Source: Azolla pinnata (Eukaryota; Streptophyta; Polypodiopsida; Salviniales; Salviniaceae). From it: DNA of 27,895 bases. Both the position numbers and the translations under genes were made by a program. Position 1 is the first letter of the stretch. Every line of letters begins with the position of its first letter. Positions 1 through 9,600 of the stretch are shown here, piece after piece. The DNA lies in assembly GCA_037176905.1 (NCBI GenBank), contig JBBBWG010005502.1, positions 1 through 27,895 of the forward strand, read 5' to 3'. The notes beneath the pieces were generated by a model. It was not told where the DNA came from. It was given only the letters and a program-made list of their open reading frames with translations, and made no database searches.

Positions 1-367
1 GCGGAGTGAGCACAAGCCACTGGCTCTGCCCGAAGTGCGTACGAAGCACTGTCAAAGAGAGTACGACTGTCGAAATCATGATCTAATTGTACACTGTACA
101 AGTTAGGTCGCGATAGTACATTTTACTGCAGGATGCGGTAAAACGGTTGTAACTCCCTGTTGGTTACCCCAAATCTAGTTCCGTTGTCGCGTAACTACGC
201 GCACGTGTAGAACGATGCGGGTCCACGGGGGGGACTTGGACCGAGGAATAGCCGAACAAACAGAGGAGCAGCTCAGAGAACTTACAGAAGAGGACGAATA
301 GTAAGCGAGAAGGTAAACTAGATGACCACGAAATCACACACACTCACGCAGACAACCCAGAAAGTGA
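1..367. other. No recognisable feature
   Basis: Moderately GC-rich sequence with no convincing coding frame. Probably interior of the minus-strand retroelement whose promoter is near 630. Confidence 0.4.
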
Positions 368-558
368 GATGGAGCTCTGTTGGGAGCACACGGGCTTTCC
401 ACGAAGCAGAGGCAGCCTCCCGAGTCTGAGGAAACCTAAGAGAATGAGAAGAAGGTTGACAGCGGGATGGAGCTCTGCTAGGATCACAAGGCTTCCCACG
501 AAGCAGAGGCAGCCTCACGAGTCTGAGGAAAGCTAAGAGAATGAGGAGAAGGCTCTGG
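368..558. repeat. 98-base tandem duplication
   Basis: Two copies, at 368-460 and 466-558, share GATGGAGCTCTG at the left edge, CACGAAGCAGAGGCAGCCTC in the middle and TAAGAGAATGAG at the right. They differ by scattered substitutions and small indels. The copies lie downstream of the minus-strand TATA, so they would be in its transcript. Confidence 0.8.
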
Positions 559-559
559 T

Positions 560-720
560 CGCAAACTAGCAGCACTTCATCCTCCCAAAACGCCCGTCAT
601 CCCCCCAAAAACCATACCTCCCTCTCTTTTATAGCCCAAGGAGGAGAGTGCCTTACAATGTGGGATATTTTCCCCCCTTTTACTTTCTTATTTACATTTC
701 CTACAAACATGTGCAACGTT
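560..720 (-). promoter_or_regulatory. LTR-like core promoter, minus strand
   Basis: On the minus strand there is a CCCACATTG box, then AAGGCACTCTCCTCC, then GGGCTATAAAAGAGAGGGAGG (TATA at about 627-633). This order of boxes is common in plant LTRs and TRIM-type elements. Transcription would run left, out of the window. No LTR boundary was fixed. Confidence 0.4.
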
Positions 721-1017
721 GCACACCCCGTTTTCTCTTGCTCCGCTCGGTTTTCCTCCTATGGACGAAAATCTTCACGACACTATATCTTCTGTTCTCT
801 CCCTGACGTCGAGGCGAACACGATGATGTGTTGTAAAACAAGAGACGTCGCCGAAAAGCTCTTAGGGAGCTCAAGTCTTTAATTTTCGGTCAAAAGTTAC
901 GAATGGTCGTAACTGTCGTGAATCTTCTCCAGACTGTACGTTCTTGACGTCTACACCAAGCTGAATACAACGAGAAGGCAACAGCAGCAGATGACGGCCT
1001 GCAGCGGACGGAACCGC
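721..1017. other. Retroelement leader, no coding region
   Basis: Lies just after the primer-binding sites in minus-strand direction, where a leader or gag start would be expected. No gag-like frame seen. Confidence 0.4.
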
Positions 1018-1064
1018 GCTCTGATACCAAATGTTGTATCTAGCCGAGTTGGCTCTAATACCAA
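1018..1064 (-). repeat. Duplicated primer-binding site and LTR junction
   Basis: The block ATACAACATTTGGTAT(C/T)AGAGC (minus strand) occurs twice, at about 1018-1039 and 1053-1074, 35 bases apart. The left copy has the standard TGGTATCAGAGC and the copy at the LTR edge has TGGTATTAGAGC. Confidence 0.7.
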
Positions 1065-1400
1065 ATGTTGTATGGGAAGGTCGTTAGTCAGAATCAAAGC
1101 ACTACCTCCCAACAATATGGTGGAGGTGTCAAGAGGTAGGTCTGAACCAGGAGAAGATCAGATCTGAAGGAGGAGGCTTCAGATCTTAGTTGGTCAGATG
1201 TGGCGGCAAAGACGCAAGAGAGAGAGAGAGAGATAGGCACAAAATAGCATTGTTATTATCTGGAGTTGGATCAACCAACTTTGGATGACTATACAAGCTT
1301 GGTATTTATACCCCCAAGCTAGGGCACAAGCTTTTTAGGCATATTACAAATATGGCCCGTCCACTTATGGACAGTGTGAACACGGCCATTAGATGCCCGC
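1052..1400 (-). mobile_element. LTR of a tRNA-iMet-primed retrotransposon, minus strand
   Basis: On the minus strand the LTR ends ...CCCATACAACA (at 1066), followed by TTTGGTATTAGAGCC. TGGTATCAGAGCC is the usual primer-binding site complementary to initiator tRNA-Met in plant Ty1/copia and some other elements. To the right, a minus-strand GGTATAAATACC at about 1303-1314 is the LTR TATA box, followed by a CT-rich leader (1217-1236 on the plus strand). The left end of the LTR in its own orientation, near 1400 or beyond, could not be fixed. Confidence 0.6.
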
Positions 1401-1764
1401 ATTCGACACGATACTCGGCCATATCGCGAACCGTCGGAGCGGGTACACGAGAGCTGCTTGGGCAGTAGTGGACCGGGAGGCAGCCGGATTACCGCCACGA
1501 TTAGATGGTGGGCGGCCCCGGAGCGTTCACGATGCCGAGTGGAGAGCAGCTTTAGCACGAGGGGTGTTAGAACGGTCTGCTCGACATGTCGCTGCGCGTG
1601 TGACCTAGATGAAGTTAGGGTCGGCAGTCAGATGGGGTAGTGGAGGTGCTTCAGCTTTCAGGGTCGAGTTTGTAAGTATTTTAGTAAACTATAATTGTTT
1701 ACTTAATTAATATAATATTAATTAATTATAACCCTAATTAAAAGCGATCGATTTTTTTGTGTAG

Positions 1765-1986
1765 ATGGAGCTGGTTGGTCGTTTGCCGTATCCGGATGAG
1801 GAGTATCGCCGATTACATCCACGACGAGAGTCCTGGATGTATTTCAGAAGTCGGGGAGTGATCACGGACGACCAGCTGATTCTAGGGTTGGGCATACAAC
1901 CGGAGGTGCCGGGCGACAATGCCAACTTGGAGGGCGCAACCGAAGATTTACCGGATGCTCGCAGGGAACACGAGCAGAACCCATAG
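1765..1986 (+). CDS. Unidentified 73-codon ORF, possible terminal exon
   Basis: The frame starts at ATG 1765 and encodes a charged product (GRLPYPDEEYRRLHPRRESW...ITDDQLILGLGIQPEVPGDN). It stops at 1984-1986. Directly before the ATG is TTTTTTTGTGTAG, a good plant splice acceptor, and a GTAAGT lies at 1672, so this could be the last exon of a longer gene with a 93-base AT-rich intron. The region is GC-richer than its surroundings. It lies where a CACTA element would carry its second gene, but I cannot match it to a known CACTA protein. Confidence that it encodes anything is low to moderate. Confidence 0.35.
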   Translation: MELVGRLPYPDEEYRRLHPRRESWMYFRSRGVITDDQLILGLGIQPEVPGDNANLEGATEDLPDARREHEQNP

Positions 1987-2335
1987 CAAAGCGGCGCATC
2001 ATCGCCAGCTAACACCGAGGCGACCCACACCGACCCCGGTTCTGGTCATCATACACTAGGGTTAGATATCTACGATGATAATAACCCTAGTGAATATGGC
2101 CCTTCCCCTTAGATTTTTTTTTTGTTTAGCTTGTATAGTATTAACTTGTATTTTAATTTCCAACTTGTAATATATTCAACCTTGTATTGTTACTCAATAT
2201 TGTAATATATTTGGCGAAATCTAATTTCAGATCCACAATTTGGGGTTTTTAAAAATTTAATTCTAATTATAAATATTTTTATTTTTAAAAACTTAATTCA
2301 CGATCAATACCGCAGTCATGATAAATCGATGCAAA
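1987..2335. other. AT-rich spacer
   Basis: Low-complexity T-rich sequence between the small ORF and the repeat array. No feature recognised. Confidence 0.5.
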
Positions 2336-3295
2336 CATGCGGCAAATTTCCAGCAAACACGCGGCAAATTTGCAGCAATCCATGCAGCAAATATCCAGCA
2401 AACAAGCGGCAAATTTGTAGCAAACACGTGGCAATGTTGCAGTAAACACGCGGAAAATGTGAAGCAATACATGCAGTAAAGATCTAGCAAACACGCATCA
2501 AATTTGCAGCCAAAACGCGGCAAATTCCCAGCAAACTCGCAGAAAATTTTCAGTAATATACGCAGTAAAGATCCAGCAAACATGCGGCAAATTTGCAGCA
2601 AACACGCGGCAAATTCCCAGCAAACTCGCGGAAAATTTTCAGTAATATACGCGGTAAAGATCCAGCAAACATGCGGCAAATTTGCAGCAAACACGCGGCA
2701 AATTCGCGGCAAATCATGCGGCAAACTTGCAGCAAAGATGTGGAAAATTTGCAGCAAAAAAGCGGCCAATTTGCAGAAATTACGCGGTAACTATGCGGCA
2801 AATATGCGGCAAATGTGCAACAAATATTAGGCAAAGCTCGCGGTAAGTTTCCAGCAAAGGGAGCGGCAAAAATTACGGCAATGTTGCAGCAAATGTCTAA
2901 CAATTATCGCGGCTAAGTTGCAGTAAAGTTCGCGGAAAAATTCCCGGCAAAATGCAAAAATTGTTGCTGCAATGCTTGCGGAAAAGCTCGCGGTAAAGTC
3001 TCAGCAAATTTGCGGTAAACCCAACGGAAAAAGTCGCGGTAATGCTCTCGGCAAAGCTCGCGGAAAAAGTTGCGGAAATATACGCGAATAATTCGCGGCA
3101 AAACTCGCGGTTAAATTTCCGACTAATTTCGCGGCAATGTGGCAGAAAAGGTCGCGGCAATGTTGCGGAAAAGGTCACGGCAACGTCGCGACAAAATTTC
3201 ACAACAAACCAAAATGTCGTTTGCCACAAACTTTGCCGCGACTTTTTCTAAAGTTCTGCAGATGATTTTTCGTGGCAAATCTCGCGGCAAACTGA
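2336..3295. repeat. GCGGCAAA repeat array, 22-base unit of two 11-base halves
   Basis: The array is built from a GCGGCAAATTT half followed by a GCAGCAAACAC half, repeated and diverged for about 960 bases. At 2517-2694 four 22-base units form an 89-base higher-order unit present twice almost unchanged (2517-2605 and 2606-2694). To the right the array decays to shorter GCGG(C/T)AA words. Long antisense open frames here merely translate the repeat. It probably serves as the subterminal protein-binding region of the CACTA element. Confidence 0.8.
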
Positions 3296-3303
3296 TGAAT
3301 ACC

Positions 3304-3508
3304 TTGTAGTGTAAGCAACGTAGTTAGGCAATGGATAAGGAAATTGTTGCGAAGCGACGATTTTTTTGCTAAATTTGAGCGTCACTAAATGCCCTCTATG
3401 TTGTAGTGTATGGTCGCATAAAATTTTATGGGATTTTTAAAATAATTTGCCGCAACCTAGATGCATCACGGCAACCAATCGTGGTAAACACCCCTTTATT
3501 TTGTAGTG
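3304..3508 (+). repeat. Three successive CACTA-type termini
   Basis: TTGTAGTG occurs at 3304-3311, 3401-3408 and 3501-3508, spaced 97 and 100 bases apart. Each is followed by TA (TAA, TAT, TAT). The last is taken as the outer end because repeat-type sequence stops there and protein-like sequence begins. Confidence 0.6.
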
Positions 3509-3715
3509 TATCTTGCTATACCAACTTCACTGGTTCCTACTGAAGAAACTAACTTAGCTACAAAGTTAACTTTTGATAATAGGATCAAATTACATTCTTA
3601 TATGCTTAAGACTGAAATGTCTTTGCGGTCTTGGATAGAACTAATAGATAAAACAAGTATTGCTATGCCAATTGACTTTCATGGTGATTATGAAGCTTTG
3701 AAGGTCGAGTTGTAG
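3507..3715 (+). CDS. Unidentified coding fragment beside CACTA end
   Basis: An open frame of about 69 codons ends in TAG at 3713-3715. Its sequence looks like real protein (TKLTFDNRIKLHSYMLK, LRSWIELIDK, MPIDFHGDY), with balanced composition and no repeats, unlike the ORFs to its left. I do not recognise the family. It has no ATG of its own near the left edge, and the frame runs straight out of the CACTA terminus, so it is probably a terminal exon or a broken gene cut by the insertion. TTTATTTTGTAG at the terminus would serve as a splice acceptor. The sequence after the stop is AT-rich and could be a 3' UTR. Confidence 0.4.
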
Positions 3716-4570
3716 TATAGTGCAGGAGATGACGAAGTCATTGACTATATATTACATGACAAACATGGAAGGTGATGTTTGTGGCAGTTTTCCATATTTG
3801 ATATATTCGTGGACTTAGATACATTTCAGGATTTATTATGGAAGTGCTACTACTACATAGTAACTTTCGATTGATGATATATTCTAGGATATATATCATT
3901 GGATGTTTTTGTTAATGATGAATTGTAGGATATATATCATGATTATTTATTGAATTAGACTGTTTTGGAATGTATTATATGAATTTACAACTCAATTTAT
4001 AATTAGATTCTCCGGGTTATTTCATGTACATATATGTTCATCGATGTAAGTAAATTTTTTACTTTACTAATTACTAGTTCGTAACCTTTTGATGGAACAA
4101 TTTGTTAGATCAATTTCAAACATTGTTGTGTTTCAATGCTTAAAATAGTATGTTGTTGAGAATGTTGAGTTGAATTTTTTTAAGTATTAATTTAATTTGG
4201 TTCTAATAGTTCAATACCGGGTTTGTTTGGTTTTTAAAATTTGTTAAACCAATTCGGCTCAAATGTCTTCATGTTGCACAACCTCTTAACATTACACCAC
4301 TGAATCCCCGATCCAAAGCTTACTATGCAGTGACGATACCGATATCCACTAATCATTATTTCCAGATACGGTTGTTGGTCGGCGTACATCGAATACATCC
4401 TAACCAATGACACACGTGGAACCTTAGTTTCATGATTATGTCAACACTAGCAGGTAGATTGAGATGATAGGTAGAAGAAGTAATATGCCTAAGGATTATA
4501 AACAATTGACCACAATAGTGTGGCTAATTTAGCACACTAATTACCTATCGATAGAAATTTTTAAATATGA
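3716..4570. other. AT-rich spacer, nothing recognised
   Basis: No coding region or transposon end found. The 14-base motif AGGATATATATCAT occurs twice, at 3886-3899 and 3927-3940. The first part may be 3' untranslated sequence of the coding fragment before it. Confidence 0.5.
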
Positions 4571-4574
4571 GATA

Positions 4575-5105
4575 GATGGATGATTACTTTTTGAAAACTT
4601 TTTGTGCAGTGATAAAAACATGAGGATGATTACTATAATTGGCATAAAAGCATGCTCTATCTTTCATATTATCTTGGGCAATATGAAACATTTCTTGAAT
4701 ATTCTTGAGAAAATTTTGTGTACTATCAAAATTCATTTATGTTAAAAGTGATATCGATTGGGGCTCATGGCTAAAAACCATGCATCAACAATAGAGAAGA
4801 ACTATATCCTATTGAACTATGTGTAGAGCTATTGTAAGTAAACTCTAGTATAAAAGATATTGTTCTCATTTGGTAGGCAGAACTTCTGGAAAGGAGGTCA
4901 CATAAGCTTGAAGTGTATCCTTAATTATTTGATTCACTTAATGTTCGGTTCGACCATCAAACTATGGATGATTTGTGGAACTCATGCTCAATGGTAGTTT
5001 ATAACTTTTTAAAGGTCCCTGAGTCCAAAAAAAGTTAGTAAACCGAAGATCTCTATTAGTGACTATGTCTATCGATAAACTATAAAATCAAAATAACTCA
5101 TTAAC
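4575..5105 (-). pseudogene. Ty3/gypsy integrase C-terminal relic
   Basis: Read on the minus strand, broken frames give a run typical of the end of a gypsy integrase core. It contains a DRDxxFT-like segment, then SMSSTNHP, a stop, FDGRTE and VNQIIKDTLQAYV, matching the family block STAYHPQTDGQTERVN. Further left come a THSSIGYS-like block and QDNMKDRA...FYANYSNHPHVF, the segment that leads into the integrase tail. Several stops and frameshifts make it a dead fragment. No LTR or other pol domain accompanies it. It is antisense to XDH and ends within about 180 bases of the XDH start codon. Confidence 0.7.
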
Positions 5106-5283
5106 AAATTGGTAAACCAATTCATAAACTTTTACTATGGTTTTACTCTCTCTCTCTCTCATCACTGTCGTATGTGACGAAGATATTCTTCCTCATCTGC
5201 ATACATCTATACATCTGCAGAGGAATATATACGGTCGCTGATAAACAGTGTTTGGATTGCTCACGATTCCCCAGCTCATCGAT
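5081..5283 (+). promoter_or_regulatory. Candidate XDH core promoter and 5' UTR
   Basis: A TATAAAATC box sits at 5081-5089, about 200 bases before the XDH start codon. A CT dinucleotide run follows at about 5144-5161, a common feature of plant core promoters and 5' leaders. There is no ATG in the XDH frame between the CT run and 5284. The TATA box lies within or at the edge of an antisense gypsy integrase relic. The transcription start is inferred, not seen. Confidence 0.4.
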
Positions 5284-6568
5284 ATGGGATCGATCCAAGG
5301 CACAGACTCCGCCGCCGCCGCCATGGCCGATGAGCCATTCCTCTACATCAATGGGAAGAGGAAGATCCTTCCTCACGGCCTGGCTCACCTCACTCTGCTC
5401 GAATTCTTGCGAGGTAGACTGTCTCGCAGATCCATTTTCTTGTCGTTTGTTTTGTTGGATCAAAATTATCATCACCTGGTTCTCTCCACATCATTCTTAG
5501 ATTGTACTTCTTCCCAAGTTTGGTGCTAAATGGTTACATATAGATTGGAGGGTTTTGGTTCTTACATGTTCTCATCAATCTTTGTATAAATATAAATTTG
5601 TCAAAGTTTTCCTGTCGATCATGATCCATCATCACCACTGTCAGACACCATCACCACCACCACCACCACCATCATCATTGTCACATGTTTTACTGTCGGT
5701 CATGATACATGATCACCACCGTCGTCATCATTATCATCATTATCTTTGTCACATGTTTTACAAATATATGGCAGTCATATCTTTTCGTATAGGACATGAT
5801 GTTACTCAATTAATTCAAACCTTTATCATTGGGAACGGTGTTATACACCACATCCTTTCTCCTCCCCTCTTTATACTTATACATGTAACTTTTTTCAGCT
5901 GAGATGGGGCTTAGTGGCACAAAGCTTGGATGCGGTGAAGGGGGTTGTGGAGCATGTACTGTTATGGTCTCAAATTTTGATTCAATCCAGAAGGCGATTG
6001 TGTAAGAAATCACTTGGCGTTAAAGCTCGTAGATGTGGGGAAGTCCTTTTTTGCAATCATTTATTAAACATGGCAGCCAATATTGTAATTTGTAATTTTG
6101 TATTTGAGATAGTTTTACGCATATAAACCCCCATATAGAGCAGACTACAATCGAAACACCTTTGAACATAATGATTTGGATTTCTACACAAAGCTGTTGA
6201 TAGATATCCCTGGCTGATATCAAAGGATATATGTGCTTGATATTTGGATCTGTAATTGCTAAGTTGTAGATCTATACATAGATAATATAGCCCATGAAAG
6301 CATGTAAAAATAAGGAATAATTGCCAACTTTTTAACGAATTAATGCATTTTATAATTAAGAAGACCATTTTCCCACGAGAGCTTTAATTGATAATTATAT
6401 TTAAACCAGGCCTGAATTAAATTCGGAAAACTATTAGCATACACATATCAGTGAGTTTAAGTATAGGGGTACTCCTCTATGTATTGCAGTTACCGGAATC
6501 TCCTCTGAAATGAATTTATATTTGTGTTCAGATGATACTCAACCAAATATATCATCTTCGCTCTACTG

Positions 6569-6606
<38 letters not shown>

Positions 6607-9600
6607 ATTTTTTGTGTGGCAGACACCGTGCCATAAATGCTTGCTTAACACCTCTATATGCAGTCGAGGGCATGCATGCGATTACAGTAGAAGGCATTGG
6701 CAATCGCCATCAAGGACTGCACCCTATACAGGTCTAGTGATGTTTCAACTACTTTGATCTGTATAAGTATGTGACTGCATGGTTCATATATATGAAATGG
6801 TTGTATATCTAATGTCTATTGTTCTAAAAGAGTTGATGCTTGTTCATGCCAGGAATCTCTAGCAAGCAGTCATGGATCACAATGTGGTTTCTGTACACCA
6901 GGTTTCGTAATGAGTATGTATGCTCTTTTGAGATCAAGAAAAGAACCTCCTTCAATGGAGGATATAGAAGAGAATCTATCGGGAAATCTCTGTCGATGTA
7001 CAGGGTATAGACCAATTGTAGATGCTTTCCGTGTATTTGCCAAGACAGATGATTCAGCCTATAGAAATGAAGCTTGGAGTGGCGATCTGGGAGATCACCA
7101 TTTGGACAAGAATCTAGGTAAAAGAATATGTCCGTCAACTGGTAAACTGTGTGACTGTTCACAGAATCAAGAGGCGAGCTTGCGATGTGTTGAGAAGGCT
7201 ACCATGCCCAAGACAGAGTCTGAGCTTATATTTCCACCCGAATTGATGTCCGCTTCACCCAATTTCTTGCGTCTCCAAGGAAGAGATGGCATGCTCTGGT
7301 TTAGGCCAATAAAGTTGAAGGATCTTCTTGGTTTGAAGCAGCTCTATCCTGATGCAAAGTTGATTGTTGGAAACACTGAAGTTGCGATCGAAACACGATT
7401 CAAAAGACATGTTTATCCGGTTCTTATTTCCACAACACATGTGGCTGAGCTGAATTGTGTGAGTGTAAAGGAAGATGGAATTGAAATAGGATCCTCTGTG
7501 ACTTTAGCAAAACTCTTAGAACTCATGCGTATCTGTATAAAGCAAAGGAAGCCTCATGAAACATCATCATGTATCGCTTTTGCTGAGCAATTACGTTGGT
7601 TTGCTGGTCCTCAAATCAGGAATGTAGCTTCAATTGGCGGCAACATCTGTACAGCTAGCCCAATCTCAGACTTAAATCCTCTATGGATAGCTAGCAAGGC
7701 AATTTTTAGAGTAATGGATCATAAAGGCTTGGTGAGGTCAGTTCATGCATCGGAATTCTTTTTATCATACAGAACGGTGGCTTTGGAGAAAAATGAGATA
7801 CTCTATTCTGTCTTCCTTCCGTGGACAAAGAAATATGAGTATGTGAAGGAGTTCAAGCAGGCCCATAGAAGGGATGATGATATTGCCTTGGTCAATGCAG
7901 GTATGAGAGTCTCATTTGGTGAGAGAGATGGGACCCTAGTTGTAGATGATGCATCATTAGTGTACGGTGGTGTTGGACCCCTTCCTTTGCATGCTAGGCA
8001 GACAGAGGAGTCCTTATTGGGTAGTGAATGGAATGAAATGACTCTTCAGAAATCCCTCAAATTGTTGCAAGAGGATATTGTGATCCAAAAGAATGCACCA
8101 GGTGGAATGGAAGAGTTCCGGTCTTCATTAGTGGCTAGTTTCTTCTTCAAATTTTTCTTGTTTTCTGCCTATAAGCTTGAGAATGAAGGCAAATTATTTC
8201 ATAGTTTTCCAGCGACTTACAAGTCGGCTGTAATTAATTACCATAGACTTCCTAGTGTTGGCACTCAAACCTATCAGGCTTCAAAGAGTGGAAATGCAGT
8301 TGGTTATCCCACTATGCATCTGTCTGCCAGACTTCAGGTTTGAGCAAGATATTTATTTATCCATCAAATGTGTAGAGGATTAGTAAGCTCATTTACAAAT
8401 GATTTTTACTATGCCCTGTTAATAGGTAACAGGGGAAGCAGAATACGCTGATGATGTCCAGGTGCCACCTTCTGGTTTGCATGCTGCTCTTGTGTTGAGT
8501 ACAAAGCCACATGCTCATATTATCTCCATTGATGCTTCAGAAGCAATAAGTGTAGCAGGGTTCGAAGGCTTCTTTACAGCCAAAGATATTCCTGGTAGTA
8601 ATAATATTGGTGCTGTAATATATGATGAAGAACTTTTTGCATCGAATACAGTTACTTGTGTTGGTCAGGTAACCAATCACATGTCTTTACTCAAAAGTAA
8701 ACTGAGCAACATTGTCGTTCATAAAAGACAGTCTGTTTAAGAATAGGGGGTAAAACCATATCGTCTTTGTGTTTAGGAATAGATGTGAAGGTTTATTTGT
8801 CTTCTGAAATACTGGTACAATGTTATTACACTGTTGTGAATATAAGTAGAAGCATATTTCACGTGTGTGTGAATTTTTCCTCTACATTTTGGTCAAGTCT
8901 TCTACCGGCCTCAAATCATGTAAAAATAGACTGTCTTTGTGGTTTGTAGTCAACTAAATTCATATCATAAGTCAAAGTTCAACATCCATCAAAGTATCTG
9001 GACTTCAGCATGGATTACTTGATTGCGGCACAAACATGTTGATGATTATGAACTGCTTCTGTAACCTCATGTGGGTCACATCCCATGGAAACTTGCTGAT
9101 GGTTTGGAAGCTTCTGATAAAGGCCTTGTGACATACATGACCTAAGGAATGGGTAATATATATCTGTGAATGACATCTGCATACTTTGTCATCCACTGAT
9201 ACCTGAATGCTTTGATGTCTCTGGTACGCACTTCAAAAGGTCTGTTTCCAATCGAGAGGGTGGAAAAATGTCTCTAAGGTCCCCAAGAATATAAGTTGCT
9301 GCTATTGTTATCTGCCAATGCTGAGGTGTCAGGCCGCTGTACTGGATTGGATCTATTCTCTCACTCTCGCCAAGTCCAATCATCTAAAGACTTGCCTAAA
9401 CTTAATTAAATCTTCCAAGCATGTAAATAATCAGAATTCCTGCCGTTACTGTTAACAACTGGTCCTTAAGAAAAGCATTATTTCCCCAAGATTGTCCTAA
9501 TATCACTACTTGCCACTCCTTGGCTGAGGAGAGTATGTCATTGTCCCTCATCTTACCTCCGAAAGTATATGTCAGCTCTTCCTGAAAGAATTATGTTGTT

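Larger units (their letters stand above)
1400..3508 (+). mobile_element. CACTA (En/Spm-like) element, right part
   Basis: The right terminus reads CCCTTTATTTTGTAGTG, ending at 3508. Its reverse complement starts CACTACAAAATAAAGGG, the hallmark of CACTA elements. Before it lies about 1 kb of short GCGGCAAA-type repeats in the position of CACTA subterminal repeats, where the element's own protein normally binds. No matching left end (CACTACAA...) is in the window, so the left boundary given is arbitrary. The LTR debris at 1-1400 may have replaced or entered the left part. No intact transposase is visible. Confidence 0.6.

Noticed and set aside
1100..1110. CACTAC as the missing left end of the CACTA element
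   Set aside because: The bases after CACTAC (CTCCC) do not match the right terminus (CACTACAAAATAAAGG). The same holds for CACTACATG at 25697.
2285..3251. Several long antisense and sense open frames (up to 158 codons)
   Set aside because: They are translations of the GCGGCAAA repeat, giving periodic peptides such as FAACLLQICRMFAGSL in every phase. Not genes.
2336..3295. CRISPR-like repeat array
   Set aside because: Repeats are contiguous with no unique spacers, are highly diverged, and lie in a plant genome next to CACTA ends.
5248..5283. Upstream start for XDH
   Set aside because: The frame is open to 5248 but that codon is GTG. The first ATG is 5284 and fits the family's MGS start.
5903..5904. 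Alternative XDH exon 2 acceptor after GAG at 5903
   Set aside because: It would put a TAG stop after three codons. Only the TTTTTTCAG acceptor at 5898 keeps the 2Fe-2S frame.
6824..7162. Minus-strand open frame in XDH exon 4
   Set aside because: Shadow of the conserved XDH coding sequence on the other strand.
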